A stretch of DNA of 64,000 bases from Sphingobacteriales bacterium (GTDB lineage: Bacteria > Bacteroidota > Bacteroidia > Chitinophagales > JADIYW01): the NCBI GenBank assembly GCA_016699615.1, contig CP064984.1, forward strand, positions 1,956,001-2,020,000, given 5' to 3'. This document shows positions 28,177-37,618 of this stretch, in pieces. The translations under genes were made by a program, and so were the position numbers. The first letter of the stretch is position 1. Each line of letters starts with the position of its first letter. The notes beneath the pieces were generated by a model. It was not told the origin of the DNA. It searched no databases and saw nothing but the letters and a program-made list of their open reading frames with translations.

Positions 28177-29183
28177 TATTTTATATTATTTGCATTTAGT
28201 GCCTGATGGAATTTTTCTGCATTTTTCTCATGAGTTGCCCAATCTGCAGCAAAACTATGATATCCTGAAAAATCATCTTTGGCACAGAAAAATATATAAT
28301 CATGATGTTCTAAATCTAAACACAAGTCTATGCTTTTTGTTTCAGGCAAACAAATTGGTCCTGGTGGCAAGCCAAGAACATAGTATGTATTGTATGGATG
28401 TTCAATTTTGGTGTCTTTATTGTACACACGATTAGATAAACCAAGTTTTTGCTTTGCATATAATACTGTTGGATCTGCTTGTAGTTTCATATTTTTTTTC
28501 AATCTATTGTAGTATACGCCAGCTATTCTTGCATATTCATCGTATTTAGATGATTCTTTTTGTACTATAGATGCTAAAATTGTAACTTCGGTTGGCGACA
28601 AGCCTAATTTTTCTGCTTTATTTTTTCTATCGTCATTCCAAAATCTAGAATATTCTTTTAGCATTCTTGCCAAAAACTCATCAGTAGAAGTGTTCCAATA
28701 AAATTGATAAGTATTTGCCAAGAAAATAGTAAGTATATTATCTTGATTTAATTGTAGTGAATCAAGTATGTTTTGTTGTATAAAAGTTTGATAAAAAGAG
28801 GCACTATCAGGTTCCAGCTTTGCACCAAGTTTTGCTGCTAGGTGCGTTAGATTTTTTACATTATTTATAGTTATTTTTAAAGCATCTTGGTTGCCACTTC
28901 TCAATTTTTTGACTAATTCAAAATTGCTCATTGGTTTTTCTAGAACATATCTACCAGCTTTTACAAGCGTAGGATAATCTAGCTGTTTGGCAATTTTTTC
29001 AAAAGCACTTTTGTTAATGAGTACATTGTTTTTTTCTAAGGAATCTAATACTTGTTGATAGGTAGCATTTGTTGGTATGTATAATGTAGCATCGTTTTTT
29101 ATGTTATTTCTAAAAAAAAATAAATATGTGCCTATACATATCACACATATGATGGATATTGATATTAAAATAGCTTTCTTCAT
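28176..29183 (-). CDS. mltG: Endolytic murein transglycosylase MltG
   Basis: A 335-residue inner-membrane enzyme that cuts nascent glycan strands and ends their growth. One N-terminal anchor (5-24) is followed by a LysM-like region (about 35-100) and the YceG catalytic domain with ILASIVQKESSKYDEYARIAGVYYNRL, where the Glu near residue 210 is catalytic, then LQADPTVLYA, YNTYYVLGLPPGPI and the C-terminal YHSFAADWATHEKN. It is the first gene of the mltG-ybgC-yihY operon, with a TATCTTTG box 14 bases upstream of the ATG. Confidence 0.95.
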   Translation of the reverse strand: MKKAILISISIICVICIGTYLFFFRNNIKNDATLYIPTNATYQQVLDSLEKNNVLINKSAFEKIAKQLDYPTLVKAGRYVLEKPMSNFELVKKLRSGNQDALKITINNVKNLTHLAAKLGAKLEPDSASFYQTFIQQNILDSLQLNQDNILTIFLANTYQFYWNTSTDEFLARMLKEYSRFWNDDRKNKAEKLGLSPTEVTILASIVQKESSKYDEYARIAGVYYNRLKKNMKLQADPTVLYAKQKLGLSNRVYNKDTKIEHPYNTYYVLGLPPGPICLPETKSIDLCLDLEHHDYIFFCAKDDFSGYHSFAADWATHEKNAEKFHQALNANNIK

Positions 29184-29197
29184 TTCTAAATGTTATG

Positions 29198-29205
29198 CAA
29201 AGATA
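29198..29205 (-). promoter_or_regulatory. Putative -7 box (TATCTTTG) of the mltG operon
   Basis: Exact TAnnTTTG match on the minus strand, ending 14 bases before the mltG ATG. Confidence 0.45.
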
Positions 29206-29337
29206 CATATATTAGAAAGAACTAAATCGTTAATTTATATCAACTTAGATGGTATTATGTCTAATTATAAATTGGTATTTGTAGTAAAAACTAAAGAAAT
29301 GTTATCTTTTTGCACAATATTTGTATATAATAATCTG

Positions 29338-30102
29338 ATGAGAAAAAATTTGTTACTGATTTTGTATTTGTGTTGTTGTGTCACAAAAATTTACTCACAA
29401 AATATATTATCTAATGATGTTAATCTTGATACAGATTCTGTTGCTGCTGTAATAGATACAATAGTATATACAAATCAAGTTGAACTGGATAAAAACCAAC
29501 CAGATAAGTTCCCAAATTTTAAAAGGTATCCACCAAAATTTGATAGCTTAGAAAATAGATTCACATTAAGAAATGAAACTGCACCATTTGGTAGAAAGTT
29601 GATGCGAAGTTCATTATTAATGCTTGGTTATAATGCAGGCATGACAAGCCTTTTGCTAATTTTGCCAGAAGAAGTAAGCAAGTGGAACAAAAAAAATTAT
29701 AGAAATCAAATTAGAAGAGCATACACAGAACCACCACATTTTGATAAAGATAAATGGTACATCAACTATTTAGGTCATCCATATCAAGGTACCATATATT
29801 ACAATAGTATGCGCTCACAAGGTGCTACATGGTGGCAATCAGCATTGTTTGGCATAGGTAGCATTGCACTTTGGGAATATACAGTAGAAGCTGGATTTGA
29901 GCAACCAAGTATTCAAGATTTAATCGTTACACCAATTGCTGGTGCATTAATTGGCGAATTATTCCATTTTAGTACAATTAGAATGAGTAAAAATGGCTAT
30001 AAATGGTATGAAAAAACATTTGTAAGTCTATTAAATCCAAGTTTTGCCATCAATAATGGATTTAAGTGGGCAGAAACAAATGAATTGAAGTATAAATTCT
30101 AA
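29338..30102 (+). CDS. DUF3943 domain exported protein
   Basis: A 254-residue exported protein: signal peptide (1-20, RKNLLLILYLCCCVTKIYSQ), a short spacer, then the DUF3943 region with HFDKDKWYINYLGHPYQGTIYYN, ALWEYTVEAGFEQPSIQDLIVTPIAGALIGELFH. The frame is open further upstream to 29077, but that part overlaps mltG and encodes nothing sensible; the ATG at 29338 starts directly at the signal peptide. DUF3943 proteins are predicted outer-membrane or periplasmic proteins of unknown role. Convergent with purD. Confidence 0.8.
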   Translation: MRKNLLLILYLCCCVTKIYSQNILSNDVNLDTDSVAAVIDTIVYTNQVELDKNQPDKFPNFKRYPPKFDSLENRFTLRNETAPFGRKLMRSSLLMLGYNAGMTSLLLILPEEVSKWNKKNYRNQIRRAYTEPPHFDKDKWYINYLGHPYQGTIYYNSMRSQGATWWQSALFGIGSIALWEYTVEAGFEQPSIQDLIVTPIAGALIGELFHFSTIRMSKNGYKWYEKTFVSLLNPSFAINNGFKWAETNELKYKF

Positions 30103-30122
30103 TTTGATTTAGGTACTTAATA

Positions 30123-31391
30123 TTACATATCAAAACCAATATCTTTTCTATAATATTTGTTTTCAAATTGTACTCGTTCAGCAATTGTATTAGCTTTTTT
30201 CAATGCATCTTGTATGTTTTTGCCTAATGCTGATGTTGTTAAAACTCTTCCACCACTGCTTATAATGTTACCTTCATTGTCTAATGTAGTTCCAGCATGG
30301 AAAATAAACTCATTTTCTTGTTGTTGAAGATTGGTAATTTTCTTTCCTTTTTCAAATGTTTCTGGATAGCCATTTGATGCTAAAACGATAGTAACGCATG
30401 CCTGTTCATCAATCTCAAAATCTATTTCATTTAATTTTCCATCTGATAGTTTTAGAAATGTCTCTACTAAATCGCTTTTTATTCTAGGTAGCACAGCTTG
30501 AGTTTCAGGATCGCCCATTCTACAATTGTATTCTACAACTTTTGGAATATTGTTTGGCGTAAGCATTATTCCAATATATACAAATCCATTATAGATGATA
30601 TTGTCTTTCTTAAAGCCATCAATTGTTGGAATAATAATAGTTTTTTCCACAATAGCCATAATATCATCAGTTACAAAAATTGGAGGCGAAATAGCGCCCA
30701 TTCCACCAGTATTTAGCCCAGTATCGCCTTCGCCAATGCGCTTGTAGTCTTTTGCAATTGGAAGTATTTTGTAACTATCATTATCAGTCAAAACAAATAC
30801 AGAAAATTCAATGCCATGCATAAATTCTTCGATGACAACAGTATTACTTGCATTACCAAATTTACCATCTAACATAGATTTGAGTTCTGTTTTTGCTTCA
30901 TCAAGCGTAGAACAAATTAGTACGCCTTTTCCAGCTGCTAAGCCATTTGCTTTAAGTACGTATGGTGCTGTAAGTGTGTCTAAAAATTGAAATCCTTCAT
31001 CAATATTTTCTATTGTTATTTCTTTGTATTGTGCAGTAGGAATTTTGTGTTTTACTAAGAAATTTTTGCAATATGCTTTGCTACCTTCTAGCATTGCGCC
31101 AGCTTTTGATGGTCCAATGATAGCAATATTTTTTAGCATTTCATCACGCACAAAAAAATCATAAATACCATCAACTAATGGTTGTTCTGGACCAACCACC
31201 ACCATTTTAATGTCATTTTTAATGCAAAAATCTTTTATTTCTTCGAAAGAATCAAGTTTTACATTTTTGGCAATTGCATTAGTTCCAGCATTTCCAGGAC
31301 TTACATATAACTGAGAGCAGTTTGAACTTTGTAATAGTTTTGAAGCAAAAGCATGCTCACGTCCACCTGAGCCTAACAATAGAATATTCAT
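30123..31391 (-). CDS. purD: Phosphoribosylamine-glycine ligase (GARS)
   Basis: A 422-residue ATP-grasp enzyme, the second step of purine synthesis: phosphoribosylamine plus glycine plus ATP gives GAR. N-terminus MNILLLGSGGREHAFASKLLQS, then VVVGPEQPLVDGI, KANGLAAGKGV, GGMGAISP (about 208-215) and CRMGDPETQAVLPRI (about 290-304) are all standard. Length is normal. It stands alone; other pur genes are not in the window. The ATG lies four bases after a TATTTTTG box. Confidence 0.97.
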   Translation of the reverse strand: MNILLLGSGGREHAFASKLLQSSNCSQLYVSPGNAGTNAIAKNVKLDSFEEIKDFCIKNDIKMVVVGPEQPLVDGIYDFFVRDEMLKNIAIIGPSKAGAMLEGSKAYCKNFLVKHKIPTAQYKEITIENIDEGFQFLDTLTAPYVLKANGLAAGKGVLICSTLDEAKTELKSMLDGKFGNASNTVVIEEFMHGIEFSVFVLTDNDSYKILPIAKDYKRIGEGDTGLNTGGMGAISPPIFVTDDIMAIVEKTIIIPTIDGFKKDNIIYNGFVYIGIMLTPNNIPKVVEYNCRMGDPETQAVLPRIKSDLVETFLKLSDGKLNEIDFEIDEQACVTIVLASNGYPETFEKGKKITNLQQQENEFIFHAGTTLDNEGNIISSGGRVLTTSALGKNIQDALKKANTIAERVQFENKYYRKDIGFDM

Positions 31392-31395
31392 ATTA

Positions 31396-31403
31396 CAAAA
31401 ATA
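31396..31403 (-). promoter_or_regulatory. Putative -7 box (TATTTTTG) of purD
   Basis: Exact TAnnTTTG match on the minus strand ending four bases before the purD ATG; transcription would start at the start codon or next to it. Confidence 0.42.
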
Positions 31404-31506
31404 GAATAAGAAAAGTATTTTTCTTAATTATTTTATAAGTAGATAAAATCAAATTTTTTTATCATTAACTTAGATTGATAAAATGCAATAAGTATAATTT
31501 TTTAGT

Positions 31507-31911
31507 ATGAATACTTTTAATACCAAAGAAACCATAAGTGAGGCATTACTTGCATTTAATAAAAAAGCATACAATGCTGGATTAGATTTTAAGATGATAG
31601 ATTTTTGTAGTGATTGTTTGTGGATTCAAGCAAGTTTTGATTTTATGAGATATGTGAATGTCGATATTGAATTTAGACAAGTACATTATACAAATATTGA
31701 TAAAAACCAATATTGGACTGATGCTTGGCATGATGACCAATTGATGTTATTGAGCCAAGATGAATTAGAAAATGTTATTGATTTTAAAGATTTAGATATT
31801 AATACAGACAAACCATATTTTGGGATTGTTTTTAATATTAATGGATTTGAGAATTTTTATAATACAGGATTAGTAATTTGCGAAGAATTATATATTCAAT
31901 GGAGAAATTAA
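31507..31911 (+). CDS. Hypothetical protein, 134 aa
   Basis: I do not recognise this protein. It is soluble, acidic and rich in aromatic residues, with no signal peptide or membrane helix. Landmarks are FCSDCLWIQASFDFMRYVNVDIEF (about 35-58) and YWTDAWHDDQLMLLS. The mix of predicted strands and helices suggests a small globular alpha/beta domain. It is divergent from purD and 60 bases upstream of the YjgN gene, which appears to have its own promoter box. Confidence 0.6.
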   Translation: MNTFNTKETISEALLAFNKKAYNAGLDFKMIDFCSDCLWIQASFDFMRYVNVDIEFRQVHYTNIDKNQYWTDAWHDDQLMLLSQDELENVIDFKDLDINTDKPYFGIVFNINGFENFYNTGLVICEELYIQWRN

Positions 31912-31948
31912 ATTATTAACAATACACTAAAAATACGAATTCAGTATT

Positions 31949-31956
31949 TATATTTG
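31949..31956 (+). promoter_or_regulatory. Putative -7 box (TATATTTG) of the YjgN-M48 pair
   Basis: Exact TAnnTTTG match 15 bases before the ATG at 31972. Confidence 0.45.
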
Positions 31957-31971
31957 TAAAAAAAATATTTT

Positions 31972-32934
31972 ATGGATGAGATAGAACAAAGGAACAATAC
32001 TCAAATTAAATTTTACGGAACAGGAGGAGAATATTTTGGAATACTCGTTCTAAATATATTACTAACTATAATCACATTAGGTATATATTATCCATGGGCA
32101 AAGACAAAGTCGCGTAAATTTTTTACTTCTAATACATATTTTGCAGATTCTCCATTGTCATATCATGGTACAGGTACCGAATTATTCAAAGGATTTATTG
32201 TAGTAGTATTGTTCATCATATTATATAATATTATTAATTTTGTTGTGGAGTCAACAGGAAATACGTATATTATAAATATATATGGTATGTTGTCAATGTT
32301 ATTTATATTTACTTTAATTCCATTATCTATACATGGTTCAATGAAGTATAGAGCATCAAGAACATCATGGAGAAATATATTTTTTACATATGATGGTGAT
32401 AGGAGAGAATTTGTAATATTATTCTTAAAAAGTATACTTTTTTTTATTATTACTTTTGGATTTTACTTTAGTTGGGCTGAAGTGAATATTAGTAAATATA
32501 TAATAGAAAAACATGGTTTGGGTAATGTTAAAACTTCTTTTACTGGAAAAGGTGGAGATTTATTTATGATTCACCTAGCTGGATTGATTCTTACAATTTT
32601 TACTTTTGGTATTTATAGCTTTTGGTATACAAAAAACATATATAATTACTATATTAATAATACATTTTTGCATCAAGGTGAAAAAACAATAGCAATTGAT
32701 TCTTCAATATCTGGAGGTGGGATTTTCTCATTGAGCTTTATAAATATGCTTCTAATTATTTTTTCTTTTGGGATAGCAATTCCTTGGGTTATTATTAGAA
32801 CAATGAATTTCTATATTGATAATATCTATATAGAAGAAAATCTAAACCCAGACGAAATTATTCAAGGAGAAATAGCCTCTAGAGTAAATTCAATTGGAGA
32901 TGGGATGGTTGATGCATTAGATATTGGATTCTAA
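31972..32934 (+). CDS. YjgN/DUF898 membrane protein
   Basis: A 320-residue inner-membrane protein of the DUF898 (YjgN) family. A repeated unit can be seen: IKFYGTGGEYFGI...NILLTIITLGIYYPWAKTKSRKFF near the start, TSFTGKGGDLFMIHLAGLILTIFTFGIYSFWYTKNIYNYY in the third quarter, and a last round near FSLSFINMLLIIFSFGIAIPWV. Each round pairs a glycine-rich extracytoplasmic strand with a hydrophobic helix and a W-containing turn. Role unknown. The M48 peptidase starts one base after its stop; this pairing is a recurrent arrangement. Confidence 0.85.
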   Translation: MDEIEQRNNTQIKFYGTGGEYFGILVLNILLTIITLGIYYPWAKTKSRKFFTSNTYFADSPLSYHGTGTELFKGFIVVVLFIILYNIINFVVESTGNTYIINIYGMLSMLFIFTLIPLSIHGSMKYRASRTSWRNIFFTYDGDRREFVILFLKSILFFIITFGFYFSWAEVNISKYIIEKHGLGNVKTSFTGKGGDLFMIHLAGLILTIFTFGIYSFWYTKNIYNYYINNTFLHQGEKTIAIDSSISGGGIFSLSFINMLLIIFSFGIAIPWVIIRTMNFYIDNIYIEENLNPDEIIQGEIASRVNSIGDGMVDALDIGF

Positions 32935-32935
32935 A

Positions 32936-34021
32936 ATGCAAAAAATAATATCAGCAATATATTTTGATGGATTTTCTTCAAATCCATATCATGTTGAGTT
33001 AAATGTTTCATCTAAATACATAGAAATAATTTTTTGTTTAGATGAAAAAGAAATTGTATTGTGGGAGATTGATAGAATAATTAAATATGAAGAACTAAAC
33101 ACTAATACATATAAATTAAATTATGGAAATATTCCATATCAAAGTATTGAGTTGGATAAAGATAATTATGAATCTTTAGTATTACAAAATAGGAATATCG
33201 CAAAAGCTACAAGCCATACATGGTATGAAAAATTCTTGAAGAAAAAAAGCTTAATTTTTGGTCTGTTATTTTGTGTTATTGCGTTCTGTGTTTTTACTTA
33301 TTTTGTTATTATTCCTGCAATTACACCAATTGCAATAAAAGCCATACCTATGAAAACAGAAGTTTACCTAGGTGAAGTGGTATATAAAAACATGACGAAA
33401 GGGTATTCAATAGATTCTCAGAAAACAGAACAAATAAATAGTTTCTGGAAATCTATGAATTATGAGTCAAAATATCCAATAAACATTACTGTTGTTGAAA
33501 GTGATATTGTGAATGCATTTGCATTGCCAGGTGGAAGAATTGTGGTATTTGATACTTTGTTAAAGATTTTGGATAATTATAGCCAATTATCAGCATTGCT
33601 CTCACATGAATTTATACATATACGGAACAAACATTCTATGAGTTTGATGGTTACAGCATATTCGCAATTTGCAATAATAAGTTTGGTGTTTGGTAATTTA
33701 GATGAAAATATTATTGGTGCAATCGCCCAAAATGCAAGTATGTTGAATACATTGAAGTATAGTAGGAATTTAGAACAAGAAGCAGATTTAGATGGAATGA
33801 TTCTTATGCAAAATGCAAATATAAATACAAATGGCATGTATCAACTTTTTGAGAAATTAGATGAAGTAAATGATGTAGATTCTGAATTATTAAATTATAT
33901 TTCAACACATCCTGATAATAAAAAGAGAATTGAATATTGTAAGAAATTTGATAAACAGAATAAAGCTAAAATAGATAATCCTAAACTTGATAGTATATTT
34001 AAATTAATCCAACAGAACTAA
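32936..34021 (+). CDS. M48-family zinc metalloprotease, membrane-anchored
   Basis: A 361-residue peptidase. The first 95 residues are a soluble domain, a transmembrane helix follows (about 105-128, LIFGLLFCVIAFCVFTYFVIIPAI), then the catalytic domain with HEFIH (224-228) and the third zinc ligand Glu282 in NLEQEADLDGM. FALPGGRIVV is the usual strand ahead of the active site. The family covers HtpX and BepA-like envelope proteases. The ATG at 32936 is one base after the YjgN stop; an earlier TTG would overlap that gene and is less likely. Confidence 0.88.
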   Translation: MQKIISAIYFDGFSSNPYHVELNVSSKYIEIIFCLDEKEIVLWEIDRIIKYEELNTNTYKLNYGNIPYQSIELDKDNYESLVLQNRNIAKATSHTWYEKFLKKKSLIFGLLFCVIAFCVFTYFVIIPAITPIAIKAIPMKTEVYLGEVVYKNMTKGYSIDSQKTEQINSFWKSMNYESKYPINITVVESDIVNAFALPGGRIVVFDTLLKILDNYSQLSALLSHEFIHIRNKHSMSLMVTAYSQFAIISLVFGNLDENIIGAIAQNASMLNTLKYSRNLEQEADLDGMILMQNANINTNGMYQLFEKLDEVNDVDSELLNYISTHPDNKKRIEYCKKFDKQNKAKIDNPKLDSIFKLIQQN

Positions 34022-34048
34022 TTTTGTAATTCTAAATAAGTAATACAA

Positions 34049-35038
34049 TTATATCTGATGTGCGTGTTTTTGATTTTTGATTACATTTTCTAAATTCCAC
34101 TCTATTTTTTCAGAAAATGGTGTGGTTCTAACTTTGCAATCTTTTAATAAGCATATTCTACAACTTTCAGGAATACATGGATCTGAATGAATAAATGATT
34201 CTAAATTATTTGGAATAGCTTCTTTTATTGCATCTTCAACTAATCTTAATTCTTCATGCGCTTCTATAGTATTGTAGTACCATGGCAAAGTTGTATGACA
34301 ATCTATATGTATGTTTTCGCCATATTTTATTATTCTAAGATTGTGTATGTCTACCCAAGATTCTCTTCTGTTTTTATTAAGCACATCTATTACCTTTTGT
34401 AAAAGAATAAAATCTGCTTTGTCCATAATACCTTCAATAGATGATTGTAAAATCTTAAATCCAGAATACATGATAAAGATACCTACAGCAATTGCTATGG
34501 CAACATCTAACCAATAATATTCTGTAAAAAATACCACAGCCAAACCAAGTATTATTGCAAATGATGAGTAAGCATCTGATTTTAGGTGTTCTCCACTGGC
34601 TATTAATGTTGCTGATGAAAATTTCTTTCCATTGTATTTTGAATACCATCCAAGTGCATAATTGACTACGCCTGTTATTGCTATCAATATTATACCTATG
34701 TCTAAGTGTTCTATTTTGGTTGGGTAAAAAATATTATAAATAGATTTTATAACCATTGCCAATCCAGCAGCAAATATTAAAGCACCTTCAATACTTGCAG
34801 AAATAAGTTCAATACGTCCGTGTCCATAAGGATGATCTTCATCCATTGGTTTGGAAGCTATAAATAAACTGTATAATCCAAATCCTCCAGCTAAAACATT
34901 AATAATACTTTCTAAAGCATCTGTTAAAATGGCATTTGAATTACTCACTGCAAATGCTAGGAATTTTGCAGCTAGTAATAGTATGCCTATAATTAATGTA
35001 TAGGTTTGTATTATTATCTTATTTTTTGACGGTTTCAT
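34049..35038 (-). CDS. Cation diffusion facilitator (CDF) transporter with Cys-rich tail
   Basis: A 329-residue metal/proton antiporter with six helices (about 8-30, 37-57, 80-100, 115-135, 150-172, 174-193) and a cytosolic C-terminal metal-binding domain. NSNAILTDALESIINV (second helix) and HLKSDAYSS (fifth helix) hold the transport-site residues; DHPYGHGR is the loop between helices two and three. The tail carries CIPESCRICLLKDC (four Cys in 14 residues), an additional likely metal site. Metal specificity is not readable. It follows the prenyl synthase by seven bases. Confidence 0.87.
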   Translation of the reverse strand: MKPSKNKIIIQTYTLIIGILLLAAKFLAFAVSNSNAILTDALESIINVLAGGFGLYSLFIASKPMDEDHPYGHGRIELISASIEGALIFAAGLAMVIKSIYNIFYPTKIEHLDIGIILIAITGVVNYALGWYSKYNGKKFSSATLIASGEHLKSDAYSSFAIILGLAVVFFTEYYWLDVAIAIAVGIFIMYSGFKILQSSIEGIMDKADFILLQKVIDVLNKNRRESWVDIHNLRIIKYGENIHIDCHTTLPWYYNTIEAHEELRLVEDAIKEAIPNNLESFIHSDPCIPESCRICLLKDCKVRTTPFSEKIEWNLENVIKNQKHAHQI

Positions 35039-35045
35039 TCAAATA

Positions 35046-36020
35046 TTAGTAATTCCTATTCGTGATATAATTGATTAATTCTATAAATGCATTTTTTGCA
35101 TCTGATTCTGGCAGTTCCTGAAGCTCATGAAATGCTAATTGTTTGTATTCAAGCATCTTTTTTTCTGTGTATTGTATGCCACCATTTTTCTTAATAAATT
35201 GTATTAACTCATTTACTTTTTCTTTGTCTTCGTTATTGTTTTTTACAGTATTGATAATCCATCTTTTGGTTTTGCTATCAGCATTTTGTAATGTATAGAT
35301 TAAAGGCAAAGTCATTTTCCTCTCTTTGATATCTATGCCTCTTGGTTTGCCAATGTCAGCTTCACCATAATCAAATAAATCATCTTTTATTTGAAATGCA
35401 ATACCAATTAGCTCGCCAATTTTATGCATTTTTTGAATTAAATATTCATCGTTGCTTACAGAAGCTGCACCTATTTTACATGCTGCAGAAATTAATGATG
35501 CTGTTTTGTTTTTTATAATTTCAAAGTAGATATCTTCTTTAATATCTAACTTTCTAGCTTTTTCCATTTGCAAAAGTTCGCCTTCGCTCATGCGTTTTAC
35601 AGCATCAGAGGTGATATGTAGTAAGTTGTAATTTTTAGTTTCTAATGCATACAGCAATCCTTTAGATAAAAAATAATCGCCAACTAATACTGCAATTTTA
35701 TTTTTCCATAATGCATTTACAGAAAAAAAACCTCTTCTTTCATATGCGTCATCAACAACATCATCATGTACTAATGTTGCTGTGTGCAATAGTTCTATTA
35801 ATGATGCACCAACGTATGTATTCTCATTCACTTGTCCAAGCATTTTGGCACATAGAAAAATAAACATTGGTCTTACTTGCTTTCCTTTTCTTTGGTATAT
35901 ATAATAATTTACCTTATCAAGCAATGCTACATGGCTACGCATTACTTCTCTGAATTTCTTTTCAAAAATTTGTAATTCTTGCTCTATTGGTAATTTTATA
36001 TTATCTACTTCTTGACTCAT
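35046..36020 (-). CDS. Trans-polyprenyl diphosphate synthase (octaprenyl type)
   Basis: A 324-residue isoprenoid chain elongator. First aspartate-rich motif DDVVD at 86-90 (LVHDDVVDDAYERRG), second KDDLFDYG near 212-219, and GKQVRPMF (46-53) binding the IPP pyrophosphate. Product length cannot be fixed from the motif alone, but overall length and the small Ala/Thr residues before the first motif fit a long-chain (C35-C45) enzyme supplying the menaquinone side chain. It heads a two-gene minus operon with the CDF transporter. Confidence 0.9.
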   Translation of the reverse strand: MSQEVDNIKLPIEQELQIFEKKFREVMRSHVALLDKVNYYIYQRKGKQVRPMFIFLCAKMLGQVNENTYVGASLIELLHTATLVHDDVVDDAYERRGFFSVNALWKNKIAVLVGDYFLSKGLLYALETKNYNLLHITSDAVKRMSEGELLQMEKARKLDIKEDIYFEIIKNKTASLISAACKIGAASVSNDEYLIQKMHKIGELIGIAFQIKDDLFDYGEADIGKPRGIDIKERKMTLPLIYTLQNADSKTKRWIINTVKNNNEDKEKVNELIQFIKKNGGIQYTEKKMLEYKQLAFHELQELPESDAKNAFIELINYITNRNY

Positions 36021-36086
36021 TAAGATTTGGTAAAAATAATTGATTCGATTGTTTTATCCTACAATAAAAATGAATAGTTTTACAAC

Positions 36087-36922
36087 ATGAACAAAATTGA
36101 TTTAATAATAAGTAATATTTATACTAACAAACAAATCACCTTAGATGTTCATTTTAAAGAAGCTCCACAGAAATTACCTGTTGTTTTGTTTGTTCATGGA
36201 TTTAAAGGTTTTAAAGATTGGGGACATTTTAATTTAATTGCTCAAGAATTTGTAAAAAAGATTTTGTTTTTGTAAAAATGAATACTTCATGCAATGGAAC
36301 TACAGCATCAAATTTATTAGATTTTGCTGATTTAGAATCTTTTGGACAAAATAATTTTAGCAAAGAAATAGAAGATGTTGATTGTGTATTGAAATTTATT
36401 GAAGATAAGATAGAATTTTATGGTGGCAATCCAAACGAAATTTATTTAATTGGTCATAGTCGTGGTGGAGGAATTGCAGTACTTATGGCACAAAGAAATA
36501 ATAAAATAAAAAAACTAATTACTTGGGCATCTGTTGCAAGTTTTGATTATTTCTTTAATACAATTGATATTGCGAAATGGAAATCTGATGGAGTGGTTTA
36601 TACCTACAACTCAAGAACGCAACAAAATATGCCATTGTATTATAATTTTTATGAGAATTATATAGAAAATTATTCCAATCTTAATGTTTTAAAATCTGCT
36701 TCTGAATTTGATAAAGATTGGCTAATTGTACACGGTAAGAATGATGAAAGTGTTTCTGTAAGTGCTGCTTATGAACTTAAAAATCAAAATGCAAATACTA
36801 AGCTACATATAGTTAAAGATGCTAATCATACATTTGGTGGCAAGCATCCATACACAGAAAAAGAACTACCACAAGAAAGTATAGAATTAATAAATAAAAG
36901 TATAGAATTTTTGAAATTATAA
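36087..36922 (+). CDS. Alpha/beta hydrolase (one frameshift)
   Basis: A cytosolic serine hydrolase of about 277 residues. The N-terminal piece reads LPVVLFVHGFKGFKDWGHF; the rest holds the nucleophile elbow GHSRGGG, an Asp in HGKNDESV and the catalytic His in DANHTFGG. The frame breaks at the A6 run 36254-36259: seven A would read VKKDFVFVKMNTSCNGTT and join the parts without a gap. A one-base loss at a homopolymer explains the break. The last six bases overlap the convergent deoD. Confidence 0.82.
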
Positions 36923-37615
36923 TGTATTTAATGCCAGAATTGCCATGTCATTGAATGCATTTTGTCTATCATCGGCACTTGAAAAATCTTTGGTAACCAA
37001 ATTATCACTTATAGTAAAAATACCTAATGCTTTGGCTCTATATTTTGCAGCAATAGTGTACAAAGCTGCGGTTTCCATTTCAATACATAGGACACCATAC
37101 TCAGCCCATTTTTTATAAGAATCTGGATTGTCATCATAGAATTCATCAGTTGATAGTATGTTTCCCGTTTTGATATTTAGATTCATTTGTTGTGCATTAA
37201 GGTAGGTTTTATGCAGTAGGTCAAAATCACAAACAGGAGCAAAATCTGCACCATGAAATTTGTTCCAGTTTACAGCAGAAGTAGTGCAAGCACCAATGGC
37301 AACTACAATATCTTTTAATTGTATATTTTCTTGTATTGCACCAGCAGTACCTATTCGAATCAAATTTTTAACATCATATTCTCTAATTAATTCATTAACA
37401 TATATAGAAATAGATGGAATACCCATGCCTGTACCTTGTACAGAAACTCGTTTGCCTTTGTAGAAACCAGTATAACCAAGCATGCCTCTGATATTGTTAT
37501 AACATGTGATATTGTCTAAATAATTTTCTGCGACATGTTTGGCACGCAATGGATCGCCAGGCAATAGTACAGTTTCTGCAATGTCTCCTTTATTTGCTGC
37601 AATATGTACACTCAT
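36917..37615 (-). CDS. deoD: Purine-nucleoside phosphorylase (DeoD type)
   Basis: A 232-residue hexameric enzyme that splits purine (deoxy)nucleosides with phosphate. Phosphate contacts GDPLRAK (20-26), GTGMGIPS (61-68), sugar/base motif EMET (179-182) and the catalytic Asp204 in SDNL are present. It lies three bases after deoC, so the operon supplies deoxyribose 1-phosphate and the aldolase for its breakdown. A phosphopentomutase is not present in the window. Confidence 0.95.
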   Translation of the reverse strand: MSVHIAANKGDIAETVLLPGDPLRAKHVAENYLDNITCYNNIRGMLGYTGFYKGKRVSVQGTGMGIPSISIYVNELIREYDVKNLIRIGTAGAIQENIQLKDIVVAIGACTTSAVNWNKFHGADFAPVCDFDLLHKTYLNAQQMNLNIKTGNILSTDEFYDDNPDSYKKWAEYGVLCIEMETAALYTIAAKYRAKALGIFTISDNLVTKDFSSADDRQNAFNDMAILALNTL

Positions 37616-37618
37616 TGT

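Noticed and set aside
29077..29337. Upstream extension of the DUF3943 frame
   Set aside because: It overlaps the 5' end of mltG on the other strand, and the ATG at 29338 starts right at a signal peptide.
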